DNA of 64,000 nt from Deroplatys truncata (GCA_030765065.1 CM060980.1:56776364-56840363); one strand, 5' to 3'; counted from the stretch's first letter, positions 11,236 to 22,719 are shown. The notes: generated by a model from the letters alone, not told the origin. Program-made: numbers and translations.

Positions 11236-11917
11236 TAAAATTGTTATGGCATAAATATAAGTGCAATAAAAATAGGAAAGATAAAAGAAATATTGTGTAA
11301 TAAAAACGTACACAATTGTGTGGCAGCTTGCAGCATGCAAAAGTTTAAATTTTCAAATATCCTGAATAACAATAGTTTTCAGAATGTAATTCTTGAGAGT
11401 ACCTCAGTATGACAGCACATAGTGAACAGTAAAGCATGAGCATTGTTCTATTAACTGATCTACCTCAGTCTCCCCGATGATAAACAAAGGCAAGTGCAAC
11501 ATTTTATGCTAGCAGAAGAACGCTCGGCTCGAATTTCCATGCAAGATTGTATGTATATGTCGTGCTTCGACTGTTTACGGCTGCAGCATGATTTACGTTC
11601 ACTTGGCTCACTGCATCACGGAGTGACAGGTACGTTTATAAGCATTAAATCATAACACATCCTAACACTCTGTTGTTGCAAGAAAGTAGCTACCTCACCA
11701 AGTGATATACCTACTTGGGCTCTTACCTCTAAGTAAAACTAACAGCAGTCCTCACAGTGGCATTCCAACAAAACAGGTTTATTACAGTTATTTTTCGACG
11801 ATAGTTTATCCATTTCCAGCGCGGGAAGTTGAAATTCCTGCACTCTGTGCGTTTTGTATTTTTACCGCAGACTTTAATAAAACTCCTCAAATATTGATAC
11901 GTATATTTACTGTTGCA

Positions 11918-12214
11918 AAAATTTAAATTGAGTTTTATATATGGACGCTCTTTAACTACTATGATTCTTAGCGTCCCATTCCATATTGGGCGTGAAAGAC
12001 CGGTAATTTTGCTCAGAGGCCTCCTTAGCAGGCTTGAGGTTCTTTTACGTGCCGTAAATCTACGACACGGGGCCACCGGCTTTACTTCCCTTCCGAAGGA
12101 AGCTATGCTAAGGATTTTTACGCCCGAAAAAATCCATCGCCCTCCGCCGGGTTTGAACCCGCGATCTTGGGAACTAGAGGTTAGCACGGTACCACTAGTC
12201 CACGGAGGACGACA
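11918..12214 (-). mobile_element. SINE-V with perfect 13-bp target duplication
   Basis: On the minus strand it has a tRNA-like head (gtcctccgtggactagtgg, B-box gggttcaaaccc, closing ggcggagg), then the body gatggattttttcgggcg, ccttcggaagggaagtaaag, gtcgtagatttacggc, gaggcctctgagcaaa and the tail gagcgtccatatataaaac. The 13-bp sequence atttactgttgca occurs at both edges (11,905-11,917 and 12,215-12,227), which defines the insertion exactly. The host sequence on both sides appears to belong to a Rep-L copy. Transcription would be by RNA polymerase III from the internal A and B boxes if still active. Confidence 0.92.
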
Positions 12215-12229
12215 ATTTACTGTTGCAGA

Positions 12230-13155
12230 CATGCAATATGAGATGGTTGTAACCCCACCTTTAGGTACCAATCTGAAGAAGGTGTTGTATTGTTATTTGC
12301 CCAACGTTTAGGTGCCAATTTTGAAGGAGGAGTTGTATTGTAGTTCCACTGTACGATACAAAGTTTCCGGTGGCCTTCGTTTAAAAAATCAACTTTGTAA
12401 TTTTTAATGTTTATTTCAATATACATTTATGTTTCCCTCGGCTGCGTCAGTATTAATTTGTAGAAACATGTATCTCTTAGCAGGGGGTGATGCGGCCAAA
12501 GAATGTAGGCTTACTCAAATTATAATTTTTACTTCATTCCTTTTATTAATCCTTCACACGATTAAATAAAACTTCACTGATATAGAGAGCTGTGAGATTA
12601 TTTAATTGCACTTTTAAACACGTACACTTTATAATATTCTCGCTTAATGAATTTTCGTCTCACTGAATACGTACCGAGCGAACAAACTACTCAGGTACGT
12701 TGCCTTCTATCGACTGGCTTTTACTGCTTAAATTTGTAAATTTTTCTATTTCAAGTCTCTGATTGGCTAATTTTACTCCAATAGAATACTTTTATTTAAC
12801 TTTTCAGCTTTTCAGGTTGTTGATTGGCTATTTATAAACTGTTTTAAATATTACATTATTGTTCCAAGAATTATTAGTAGCATTATTAAACTTTCCAAAA
12901 TCATTATTGCCTCAAGGTTATCTCATTGTTACCTCATTGTTAGCAACTTTGGTTTCTATTCTCCACCATTATTAAATTACGTAATACATTCACATAACAT
13001 TATTATACATGTACACAATAATATAAACATAATACAATGACTGTTACATATATTTTATATATTATATTATACACATATTGCTTTAAGGCGGGCTGTTATT
13101 TTTTTATATTATATAATTAAACTGAAAACATTTAGGTGTTAAAAACACTGCCTCA
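12230..13155 (-). repeat. Rep-L (LTR-like repeat), copy 1
   Basis: On the minus strand it starts tgaggcagtgtttttaacac and shares a ~750-bp body with copies at 40,783 and 48,900: taaagcaatatgtgt, ttaatgtaggagc-like block, ttgaggcaataatg, aatagccaatcaa, a gcgtctcacacgaa-like block and the tcctttataa-type tail, then tgcgtcagccgagg and the leader ggccaccggaaactttgta. The organisation (repeat, then a leader with tggggc motifs) suggests an LTR followed by primer-site and gag-leader sequence. No LTR pair, reverse transcriptase or protease was found with it. Confidence 0.6.
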
Positions 13156-13627
13156 AATATAATCACATTTGGTAGTTGAATTCTACTTTTTAAATCTTAC
13201 CGTCTTTACTTCCCTTTATTTGTTGACATTTACTTACGATTTAATTCAGCATTTACACATAAGTATCATTTTCGGCGCAAGCAGCCATCTAGCTTCAGTT
13301 GTTTGCAGGCTTAGTCAACACTATCAGGTGTGACCAATCGATCATCATTTCGCAGGGGCTAGAGTGGCCGACCTTTATACCGCTTTTGAACAGGGACAGT
13401 AATTAATTTTATTTTCGCGAAGTATTTCTATTATTCCTATCGCTGAAAAAGTAATGTGGGATACACATGCGTGTGCTTTGCGAAACTCTGAAGTGAAAAT
13501 ACTTCACTTCGTCTCCTATGTTCAAACTTCTTCCTTGTTCTACAAAAATGCACTTACTACACTGTATCGCATTATACTATTGTGTACTAGTCGACCACCA
13601 CAGCGTGCGATTAGAAGAGGTACTAAA
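13156..13627. other. Gene-free stretch
   Basis: No recognisable gene. A 180-codon open frame from 13,454 runs through here and through the two repeats that follow, and shows no family resemblance. Confidence 0.4.
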
Positions 13628-13857
13628 ATATTTACGGAACAAATGGGCAGGCCATCAGAAGGACAGGCAAGTAAAGAAAACTTCCGCATTTCTGAGTTGC
13701 GTTCACTAGGGAGGCTGAGGCCTGCAAAATGTAGTACTGTTTTCATTGTGCAGCTGTACAGTGCCCCTCACTTTCCTCTGATCCCTAGCCTTGAAGATGT
13801 TATGCACTGTCAACAAAGATACTGGCGCCCTCCTCCAAGCGCACTCATATCGTGGCC
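13628..13857 (+). repeat. Rep-D, copy 1
   Basis: About 230 bp that are the reverse complement of 19,983-20,230 with moderate divergence. Shared blocks include aaaacagtactacattttgc (complement here), gaggctgaggcctgcaaaat, tgatccctagcct and ctcctccaagcgca. Non-coding; class unknown. Confidence 0.7.
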
Positions 13858-13879
13858 GGCTAGTAGTATCACACATTTT

Positions 13880-13990
13880 ATGTCAAACATATTCTTCGTA
13901 GCGTTAACCATTCCGAGATATTTTTTATTATTGGTTTGGATTTTCAAATACTTATACTCTTCTAACGGGTCAAATCGCCATCATATAGCG
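13880..13990 (-). repeat. Rep-A internal fragment
   Basis: Contains gcgttaaccattccgagata, then ttattggtttggattttcaa and tacttatactcttc, which match the interior of reverse-oriented Rep-A copies (for example near 32,650-32,705). Neither end is present. Confidence 0.5.
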
Positions 13991-14273
13991 ATTTGACTAT
14001 CGCTTAAAATCGACTGTATTCCCTGATCCCTTTGTACCTACAAGGAAATACACAATAAGACAACTTCTGTTAATGTTTATTTTGCTTAACATATAGCTTA
14101 GTTATACACACACACACACAGGGTGGACCATTTAAATTGAAATGTACACATCTCCAAAACTAAGCATTGCATTAATAAAAGTTGCTTGATATTATGGGGG
14201 AATGCAAATGCCATTAGTCGTGTTTTATCTGGGGGAAGTTATGATGGTCATTTTAGGGTCAATTTAATTTTTA

Positions 14274-15183
14274 GTTTCTCTATTACGTATAGTAAGTGGG
14301 GGAGTATTGCATTCCACCCAAAAATTCGATATCGAGATTTCACCGGAAATATATGTTTTGGGACCTTCTGAATCCAAAAAAAGCATTTTTGGAAACATGT
14401 CCGTGTGTGTGTTTGTGTGTCAGAAACGAACAGTCAGATAAACACCAAACTTGGTATTTAGGTTTAGTATCTTCCAGAGATGCGACACGAAGGTTTTCAA
14501 GAAAATCCCCCACCCCAGACTACTCTTTACATGGAAAATTTGTGGAAATTTTTAATTTTCTCAAAAATGGCTCTAATGATTTTGTTTAAAATATCATATG
14601 TTTAAGATATTTTCATGACAAATAAAATGTATATCTTGAATTTTCTGGGAATGTCTCCAAAAGTATTCTTTATTGTGAACGACTTTTGATAACTGGTAAA
14701 CCATAAGAGATTGACAAACTTTTACTATACAAAATGTAGATCACGTTAAAATACACAATTTATGTCAAATACATTTTTTTGTTGCGTGAACCATTTTCAA
14801 GATATTGCTTGTTATTCCCTTAAATTTTTCAACACTGATTTTTTCAAATGGGAATTGGTTATTCATATTTTTGTCTTGGATATGCAAAGAGAATGGTGCT
14901 GCACCTAGCAACCAGCTATTAAGATATATTATGTCGATGCTTAAAGGCTACTGTATTACTATATTGCCCTTGCAATTACAAAACAAGGGGAACATAGTAC
15001 GCCTCAAGCGAGTCAAATATTTTTAGAACTCGTCGCTATGTGTAAAATGTAATTCTCTTTGCATGTCAAAAGAATGTTTCTGCAAATGTTTATCTCGATT
15101 AATATGAAATAGATGGAGAATAAGAGTTTGTAAAAATAGTTTGTACAAGAGTAGAGAAAGTCATGTGAGTGTAACACATCAGA
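14274..15183 (-). repeat. Rep-A, full-length copy
   Basis: Starts gtttctctattacgtatag and ends gtgagtgtaacacatcaga. It is flanked by ttttta on both sides (14,268-14,273 and within 15,184-15,190), the reverse complement of the taaaaa flank seen at plus-oriented copies. It is about 910 bp and one of the best-preserved copies; the interior near 14,930-15,060 holds some sequence not shared with other copies. Confidence 0.75.
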
Positions 15184-15189
15184 TTTTTT

Positions 15190-17230
15190 AAATGGGAACC
15201 TACATTTTGTATGTTGTTTCCTCATTTATTTTGTGATGAGGATAAGGAAACAAAGTAAAAAAATGTTGGTTCACAGTTACGAAACGTAACTTGGCCCTCA
15301 AATGACCATCCATGGATGGTCCAACCATTCATTGCGCTCTTCGTTCAGTCATTCAGAATGTTCGTTGTTATTTACGTTGGTGTGTGAACATTTGCAAAGT
15401 GCTTTATACAAATGTTGTTTAGTTTTTTATGAGAAATGACAAAACAATGAAATGGATGAATGGATGGAGCAACTAGGACACAAGACAAAAGAGAATCAAA
15501 TGTACTACAATTAGATGTAGTAATCTACTACTGCGATACCTGTGACAACAAATTTTAATAACCCTCAGGTAGAAATGCTTTGCTCTGTTTCCTTTGTGTG
15601 TTGCAATCAAGATCGTTAGCAGGATATGTTAAATAATTGTGTAAGAAGAGAAAATTGTGTTGAGCTAACATAATAAATCTGTCAACTGATATTTTATAGT
15701 TAACAACTCAGAAGATTACTTTTCTAAATGGTCGCAGACAATGCGTCTTTTTCAAAGCGGTTCACTTGGTAGCCTGGGAGTGGGAAATCTGAATATTCAC
15801 CAGCTTTACCTCTATTGCATTGTGCATGTTAAAGATGTATGTATTATGTGATAACTATGTAACTTGTATGTTATTAATTAAGTATAAACAAAGAGAAGGC
15901 ACAAAAGCTTAAAATATGACTTACTGTGGTTGTCTAAAAAAAACAAAAAAAAAAAAGAAAAAAAACTACTCGACCATTCCGACTGACAATAATTTTTCTA
16001 GCTCCAAAGGGTACATAATAGGCTATGTAGCATTTCCAGAACTTGGAAGACAGTCAGGAGGGGGTTCCGCGGATTTTTCGCATCCTTTTGCGTGATTAAC
16101 AGGGCATTTTCATCCGTTATTAGGTATATCCGGGTCTATATGAAATTAGAGTTATAAGGGGTAAATGCGGAGGATTCACTAAAACAATCTTCTGGATCAG
16201 TGTGTAATATTTTCATAAAGAACTGGGGGAGGTAAATAAAGCTAATTAAATCCTCACTCGGGTTTAAAAACTACGTCGGGCAGCTAGTTAGTTATTTTTA
16301 AATTCTGAAAACTGAGATTCTTCTTTTTCATATCTCCTATATATTATTGAATCAAGCTGTATCGATAAAAGCGTGAAAAGAACATTGTACTTAAAACAAT
16401 ACGCTGAAGACAGATTTTAATCTCGGAATTAAGTTATAAAGGACTGAAAGACCAAGCATTGAAACATATCGGCGAACAGAGGTTAGTACCGCTTAACAAT
16501 GTAAATTCCTCAAGCTGCAAGTAACTGTTATCAAGATGAACTTGTGCATGTCGGAGAGAGTATGACAACGCAACCAAACAGTTAACAGAAGAATAATTCT
16601 ATATAGCAACGTCCCTCAGTGACCCCGACGTCGTGACAACGGTACTGGACACTGCACTGCGAGCGTGCAGTTTATTTTTCTTCTGCTGACAACTGAGAGA
16701 CATCATTTCCTTCTTAAAATAAATTATTTCTATCCTTATTTGCAACAAACAGTCGGCTGAAAAGTTACGGAATAGGTAATATGTTTAAAACCTGTAAGCA
16801 TGCGTTTAATATACCTACTATATGTTAAAATATATTAAAAGGATTCAGAATGATAAGCGACATGATCAAAACAAAAAGTGCAATTCTCTTTAAGAAATGC
16901 TCGTATTTTACACATGTTTAATACATATTAACCCTGTATGTAAGTATTTACTCGAAAACAAATGTCTTTTCTCAAAACAAAAATAAGAAAGTATAGGAAA
17001 CATTGATCTTGGTTTTATTCTTCTCCGAAACCAATTGGAGCAGATAAAATATTTTTGCATATATATTTTGAACTTTTATTGCTCCACTGAAGTGCAAGAA
17101 TCAGTCTGTTCAGCGACATTTTAGGTAGTGGATGGGGGAGCCCTTTCTAAGCAGGTAGGAGTTTAGCTACTGGTGAGGCAAGAAAGGGGTAAAGACGCGC
17201 GATAGTGAAAGACTGTTTTCCACTGTACCC
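15190..17230. other. Gene-free stretch
   Basis: No gene recognised. It holds a small palindrome (catccatggatgg, 15,310-15,322) and an A-rich run (15,937-15,966). The sequence just before the 145-bp array contains a diverged entry into the first unit (cgcgcgttgcagttcaac). Confidence 0.5.
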
Positions 17231-18095
17231 GTCGCGCGTTGCAGTTCAACATAATGTGTACCCCTCCCACCAGCTGAAGCTTTACTTGAGAGATAAACCA
17301 CTCCACCCCACTACTCTAGCCAAAACGTCACTTAACAGACAGTAGCTATTATTAGTTGTACTGTTTCGCTCTTTCGCGCGCTGCAGGAGTTCAACATAAT
17401 GTGTACCCCTCCCACCAGCTGAAGCTTTACTTGCGAGCTAAACCACTCCATCCCACTACTCTAGCCAAAACGTCACTTAACAGACAGTAGCTATTATTAG
17501 TAGTAATCTTTCGCTCTTTCGCGCGCTGCAAGAGTTCAACATAATGTGTACCCCTCCCACCAGCTGAAGCTTTACTTGAGAGATAAACCACTCCACCCCA
17601 CTACTCTAGCCTAAACGTCACTTAACAGACAGTAGCTATTATTAGTTGTACTGTTTCGCTCTTTCGCGCGCTGCAGGAGTTCAACATAATCTGTACCTCT
17701 CCCACCAGCTGAAGCTTTACTTGAGAGCTAAACCACTCCACCCCACTACTCTAGCCAAAACGTCACTTAACAGACAGTAGCTATTATTAGTAGTACTCTT
17801 TCGCTCTTTTGCGCGCTGCAGGAGTTCAACGTAATGTGTACCCCTCCCACCATCTGAAGCTTTACTTGAGAGATAAACCACTCCACTCCACTACTCTAGT
17901 CAAAACGTCACTTAACAGACAGTAGCTATTATTAGTAGTACTCTTTCACTCTTTCGCGCGCTGCAGGAGTTCAACGTAATGTGTACCCCTCCCACCAGCT
18001 GAAGCTTTACTTGAGAGATAAACCACTCCACCCCACTACTCTAGCCAAAACGTCACTTAACAGACAGTAGCTATTATTAGTAATACTCTTTCGCT
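17231..18095. repeat. Tandem array of six 145-bp units
   Basis: The landmark (a/g)taatgtgtacccctccc, degraded in one unit, recurs at 17,251, 17,396, 17,541, 17,686, 17,831 and 17,976, giving an exact 145-bp period. Each unit carries gctgaagctttacttgag, aaccactccac, acgtcacttaacagacagta, gctattattag and a tctttcgcgcgctgcag junction. Units differ by only a few bases each. The array ends abruptly near 18,095 within the last unit. No open frame persists. It has the look of satellite DNA or a recently amplified minisatellite. Confidence 0.95.
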
Positions 18096-18327
18096 TCTAT
18101 GTATATCATTAATCCAGCATTAAACTTGAAATATTAAGTTAAATTAGTCAGTTTTATAAACTAACCATAAATTCTACTCCTTCCGCAAACCTTCCCAAGA
18201 GAGCAGCCTGTGTTTTGAAACACGTTAAAGGACACTGATTATGCAATGCCATTGGCGATTGTGATAAAAAGTCTGAGGCGAACATAATGACTTTTTCTAA
18301 CAATGAGAATTAATTTATATATAAAAA

Positions 18328-19032
18328 TCTGATGTGTTACACTCACATGACTTTCTCTACTCTTGTACAATCTAATTTTACAAACGCCTATTCTCCATAT
18401 GCTTCATGTTAATCGAGATATCAAGATGTCAATCTTATTGGTACTTTTCTTGTAGATGCAAGGGAAATATGGTAGCTTTTAAGCGATAGTCAAATATTTT
18501 AACGCTGGTTGCTATGTGGCGCATTCCATTCTCTTTGCATGTCCAGGACATAAAAAAAATGAATAACGCATTTGAGAAAAAGTACAAGTATTGGAAAATT
18601 TAAGGAAATAACAAGCAATATCTCGAAAACGGTTCACTCAACAAAAGAAATGTATATGACATAAGTTGTGTATTTTAACGCGAGCTACATTTTTTGTGTA
18701 GTAAAATTTTGTCTATCTCTTATGGTTTACCAGTTATGCAAAAGTCGTTCACAATGAAGAATACTTTTGGAGACATTCCCAGAAAATTCGAGATATACAT
18801 TTCATTTCTCATGACATTATGTTAAGCATATGATATTTTCATCAAAATCGTTAGAGCCATTTTTGAGAAAATTAAAATTTTCGAAAAATCTTCCATGTAA
18901 AGGGTAGTCTGGGGTGGGGGGATTTTCTTGAAAACCTTTGTGTCGCATCTGTGGAAGATACTGAACCTAAATACCACGTTTGGTGCTTATCCGACTGTTC
19001 CTTTTTGGAGTTATGCTGTTCACAGACACACA

Positions 19033-19097
<65 letters not shown>

Positions 19098-19234
19098 ACA
19101 CACGGACATGTTTCCAAAAATGCTTTTTTTTTGTTTCAGGAGGTCTCAAAACATGTATTTCCGGCGAAATCTCGGTATCGAATTTTTGGGTGGAATACAA
19201 TACTTCCCCTACTTACTATACGTAGTAGAGAAAG
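18328..19234 (+). repeat. Rep-A, full-length copy with expanded CA tract
   Basis: Begins tctgatgtgttacactcaca, ends tatacgtagtagagaaag, and is bounded by taaaaa at 18,322-18,327 and 19,235-19,240. At about 907 bp it is a good reference copy. Landmarks: gagatatcaagatgtcaatc, gctggttgctatgtgg, tctcgaaaacggttcac, atctcttatggtttacc, acattcccagaaaattcg, ggatttt cttgaaaacc, the CA tract, then catgtatttccggcgaaatc. Confidence 0.85.
19022..19107. repeat. (CA)n microsatellite inside Rep-A
   Basis: About 85 bp, mostly pure CA, at the same internal position where other Rep-A copies have only short CA/GA-rich stretches. Open frames crossing it (HTHT.. or CVCV..) are artefacts. Confidence 0.95.
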
Positions 19235-19439
19235 TAAAAAGTGGCTCTTCTATCCACGCTACGTTGTTCACTCTTTTTTTTTACGTAATAATGATTTAAA
19301 ATTAGGCAGTAGATACATAAGTGCTTGGTTACATAAAAGAGCGGAAACAGCATTCGAATATTTAGTCGTGATAATGGCTCTTGTGATGAAAAGAAAAATG
19401 CGAAACAATAATTCACAAGCAATACGTCAGATGACGTAA

Positions 19440-19972
19440 ACATGGAATATTCTGAAAACGGCTAACAATATGAAAACTTTTAACACAAATTGTATATTTT
19501 AACAAGCTTCTTTAAGTAAATTTTTGAAACCTATTATGATTTCCTACTTATATACAATCCATCTGCAAGAAGAGGACTTCACAATTTATTCGCAGAAAAT
19601 TCAAGATAAACATTTATTTTGTCATATTCATTTCTCAATTATATTATGTATTATTCAAAATTGTTAGAACCATTTTTAGGAAAATGGAACGTGAAGAAAA
19701 AATTTCCGTGTTAAAGGGTAGTTTGGGTGGAGCACTTTTCTTAGAATTCTTTGCCTGACAATCTTAAACAGCATCAGATTCAAATATGAAATTTTATGTT
19801 TTTCCGACTTTTCGTCTTGAGTTATGCTGTTTACACAGAACAGAAAAGAAATTTCTTTTAAAAATGCTTTTCTTATCCAGCTGACCCAAAAAATATATTT
19901 CAGGTCAAATCTCGAATTGTGGGTGAAATGCAATACCTGCTCTGCCTAATATAGGCTGACGGTAGAGAAGAC
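19440..19972 (+). repeat. Rep-A, diverged 5'-truncated copy
   Basis: Matches the distal half of Rep-A in plus orientation: ttctgaaaacggctaac, tgtatattttaac, agaaaattcaagataaacat, caaaattgttagaaccattt, then gtgaaatgcaatacctg and ggtagagaag at the end. It is older than its neighbours. Confidence 0.5.
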
Positions 19973-19982
19973 AGAGGTACTA

Positions 19983-20230
19983 GTCGTCCACGTTATGAAT
20001 GCGCTTGGAGGAGAGCGCCAATGTTTTTGTTGTCACTGCCTAACTAATCTAGGCTAGGGATCACAGGGGCGTAAGGGGAAGGCGGTAGGAGAATATACAG
20101 TTACACATTGAAAACAGTACTACATTTTGCAGACCTCAGCCTCGCTAGTAAATGTAACTCAGAATTGCGGATATTTTATTTACCTAATTGTCCTTCCGAT
20201 GCCCCGCCCACTTGTTTCGTAACTGTTTAA
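19983..20230 (-). repeat. Rep-D, copy 2
   Basis: Inverted relative to copy 1 at 13.6-13.86 kb. The core aaaacagtactacattttgc is identical and the flanking cgcttggagga and ctagggatca blocks match. Both copies lie next to Rep-A fragments. Confidence 0.7.
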
Positions 20231-20364
20231 TTCGTCTATTCATTGCATGTATTCATATCGTGGCCCATTAGTACTTGATTTCGCAACTGCGCTATTCTCA
20301 TTGAATTTCTATCTCGGATATCTGGAATTCAGATACCTTCATTTTCCTAAGTCTCCCGTTCAAA

Positions 20365-21106
20365 TCTGATATGTTGCACTCGCATGACTTTCTCTGTTCA
20401 CACGTCAACAAATATTCTTAAATAGGCTTATTCTTCTTCTACTTCCTGTTAATCCAGATAAACTCTTATTACCCACTTGCACACTTCGTTGTAGAATTTG
20501 AAATCTCATGCTCTTTGCGTGACCACAAGTGAAAAGTATAAGTATTTGAAAATTCAAACCAATGACAAGAAACATCTCGGGAATGGTTAAACTTTGCAAA
20601 AAAAATTTTTTGGTATAAATTGACATATGTTTTAACGAGATCTACATTTTATGTGTGTTAAAACTTTGTCTATCTCTTACGGATTACCTGAGGGTCACTC
20701 AGAAAGAAGGGGACTTCATAGGCTATTTCCAGAAAAATCAAGATATGCACTTTATTTGTAATTTAAATATCTTAAACACTGGTATTTTAATCAAAATCGT
20801 TAAAGCCATTTTTGAAAAAATCCAAAATTTCCAAAACCGTTCCATATAAAGAGTAAAATGGGGAGGGGTTTTTTGTTGAAAATCTTCCTGTCACATTTTT
20901 GGAAGTCACTTATCTTAAATACAACTTTTGGTGTTTATCGTAGTTTTCGCTTTTGAGTTATGCTGTTCAGATACACATACACACACAGACGGACATTTTG
21001 CTAAAAATGCTTTTGGGGGGTTCAGGTGAAATCTCGACATGGAATTTTTGGGTAGAATACAATACTTTAACTACTTACTATTCTGTAAGTACGTAGTAGA
21101 GGAAGT
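20365..21106 (+). repeat. Rep-A, diverged copy
   Basis: Begins tctgatatgttgcactcgca and ends gtacgtagtagaggaag. All main blocks are present but diverged, including atctcttacggattacc and ttatgctgttcagatacaca. It represents an older subfamily, together with the copies at 39.9 and 42.5 kb. Confidence 0.65.
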
Positions 21107-21261
21107 AAGAAGTCACAGATCCACAACCTCTCTTTATTTTGTCCAATATGTTTTTTATTGGCAGATATCACTGATTTTGAGCACTAGATTTGTGCAACTG
21201 ACAGTATCAATAAAGAAAATTAAAATATTTACAATTATAGATTAATATTTTCTTATTCTTT

Positions 21262-21588
21262 AACGGGTTACCCTCCTCTTTGCACGACTTCTATCACCAA
21301 GGACTTATGAGCCAATGCCTTGGATCAGCAGCCTTTGGAGGAGCAAGCAAGCTCTAGGTTGGGTGCTCTCCAAATGCCTGGTATATCGGTGAAGAAAAGC
21401 AAATGAAATGTAGTGATGAAAGGGATGATAGGAAAATTTGGGGATCATATTATCCAACCCAACATTCCCCTAGCGACCGAGGAGAACCACGAAAAAGCTT
21501 TCGATCAGATTGGTCAGCTCCGGGGTTTGGACCCGAGACCTCCCGAATGCAACTCACAGACGTTACCATCTGAGTCATCCCGCTCGAT
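21262..21588 (-). mobile_element. tRNA-derived SINE related to SINE-G
   Basis: On the minus strand the head (21,588-21,511) reads cgagcgggatgactcagatg, gtaacgtctg and a B-box-like gggtccaaacccc. The body shares ggtcgctaggggaatg with the SINE-G copy at 51.9 kb but then differs (ccccaaattttcctatcatc, tgctcctccaaaggctgc). It is a sister family or a mosaic. Confidence 0.6.
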
Positions 21589-21599
21589 ATAACATTAAT

Positions 21600-22240
21600 T
21601 CTACTGTGGAAAAATTCGTTCATTGAATAAAAATCAATATTAATGAACCAACTAGAGATAACCCCTGTAAATTGTGTTTTTCATAATTGAAATATTTTTA
21701 GTGGAAATGTTTTGGCTATTTCAATTCCCATAATTAGATGATTCTTCATAGTTATTGCAAGCCTGCTGAAAGGAACATTGATATTGTCTTGCTGTTGGTA
21801 TTATAGGAATGCAAATTATTTTGAAGGTCAAATGTATTACAATTAATTTTTACAAAATTTAGGGCAACAGGTATGTTACCAAAACGCAAGGCAAAGACAT
21901 TTGCAATCACTCATGCTGAGCCAACGCGCATGCTCGCACATACATACGCACATATATCAATTACTGGCCCATTATGCTCAGGCCCACTTCCGTCGATACG
22001 TATCATATTCGTTAACGACATTATTATTCTGCATTGTAGGGACATAAAGAAGACGAGGCGAGGCACGATAAAATATTAGGCAGTTCGGTGCACCATATCG
22101 CCTCCTCCAATTACAACAATTCCTCTTTCACACGCAAATATATCTAAAACGTCGACAAGCAGTTCAGTGGCGTATCAAACGTAGTGGAACCAACAGCAAA
22201 AATAATTGATAGTTTCATTGGTCTTAAAAACGGTGCTGAA
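21600..22240. other. Gene-free stretch
   Basis: No gene or repeat recognised beyond short AT-rich tracts. Confidence 0.4.
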
Positions 22241-22242
22241 CT

Positions 22243-22523
22243 TGTCCTCCGTGGTGTAGTGATTACCATGCTAGCCTACAGTTCCCGAGGTTGCGGGTTC
22301 AAACCCGGCGGAGGCGATGAATTTTTTCGGATGTAAAGAGTTTTAGTATGGTTTCCTTCGGAAGGAAAGTAAAGCCGGTGGTTCCCTATCGTAGATTTAC
22401 AGCACATAAAAGAACCCCAAGCCTGATATAGAGGCCTCCGAGCAAAATTACCGGTATTTCACGTCCAATATAGAATGGGACACAAAGGACCGCAGCAGTT
22501 AAAGAGCGTCCATAAATTAAAAC
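22243..22523 (+). mobile_element. SINE-V copy
   Basis: The tRNA-like head is intact: gtcctccgtggtgtagtgat (A-box region) and gcgggttcaaacccggcgg (B-box and closing stem). The body and tail (agagcgtccataaattaaaa) match the 11.9-kb copy. The short sequence tgctgaa on both sides (near 22,234 and 22,529) is a plausible target duplication. Confidence 0.85.
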
Positions 22524-22579
22524 AAAAATGCTGAAATATATAGAAGCATTCAGTTACGATTGTAAAATTGCACCGAAAC

Positions 22580-22706
22580 GTTATAAGTAGAAGCAGGCAA
22601 AATATGAAATTTCATGTTCTAAACTATGTTTGCTATCATTATGGGAACAAAACTTCAATGTTTGTAGTATTTCATATTTGGTAATATATTGGCAAAATCT
22701 TCATAT
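22580..22706 (+). repeat. Rep-E fragment
   Basis: Resembles 36,090-36,245: gcaggcaaaatatgaaattt, catgttctaaact, atcattatgggaacaaaac, tttgtagtatttcatatttg and caaaatcttcatatttt. It is cut off after about 125 bp. Confidence 0.5.
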
Positions 22707-22719
22707 TTTATAAAACCTT

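Noticed and set aside
11729..12271. 180-codon minus-strand open frame
   Set aside because: It runs through the SINE-V copy and its flanks; translated SINE sequence is not a protein family.
13454..13996. 180-codon plus-strand open frame
   Set aside because: It spans the non-coding Rep-D and a Rep-A fragment; no domain is recognisable and the Rep-D part is not kept open in the other copy.
17231..18095. CRISPR array
   Set aside because: The 145-bp units are contiguous without distinct spacers and the genome is eukaryotic.
18872..19299. Open frames with poly-HT, poly-CV or poly-TH
   Set aside because: They are translations of the CA microsatellite.
22243..22315. tRNA gene
   Set aside because: The tRNA-like segment is the head of SINE-V, repeated with the same body at five other sites; it is not a stand-alone tRNA gene.
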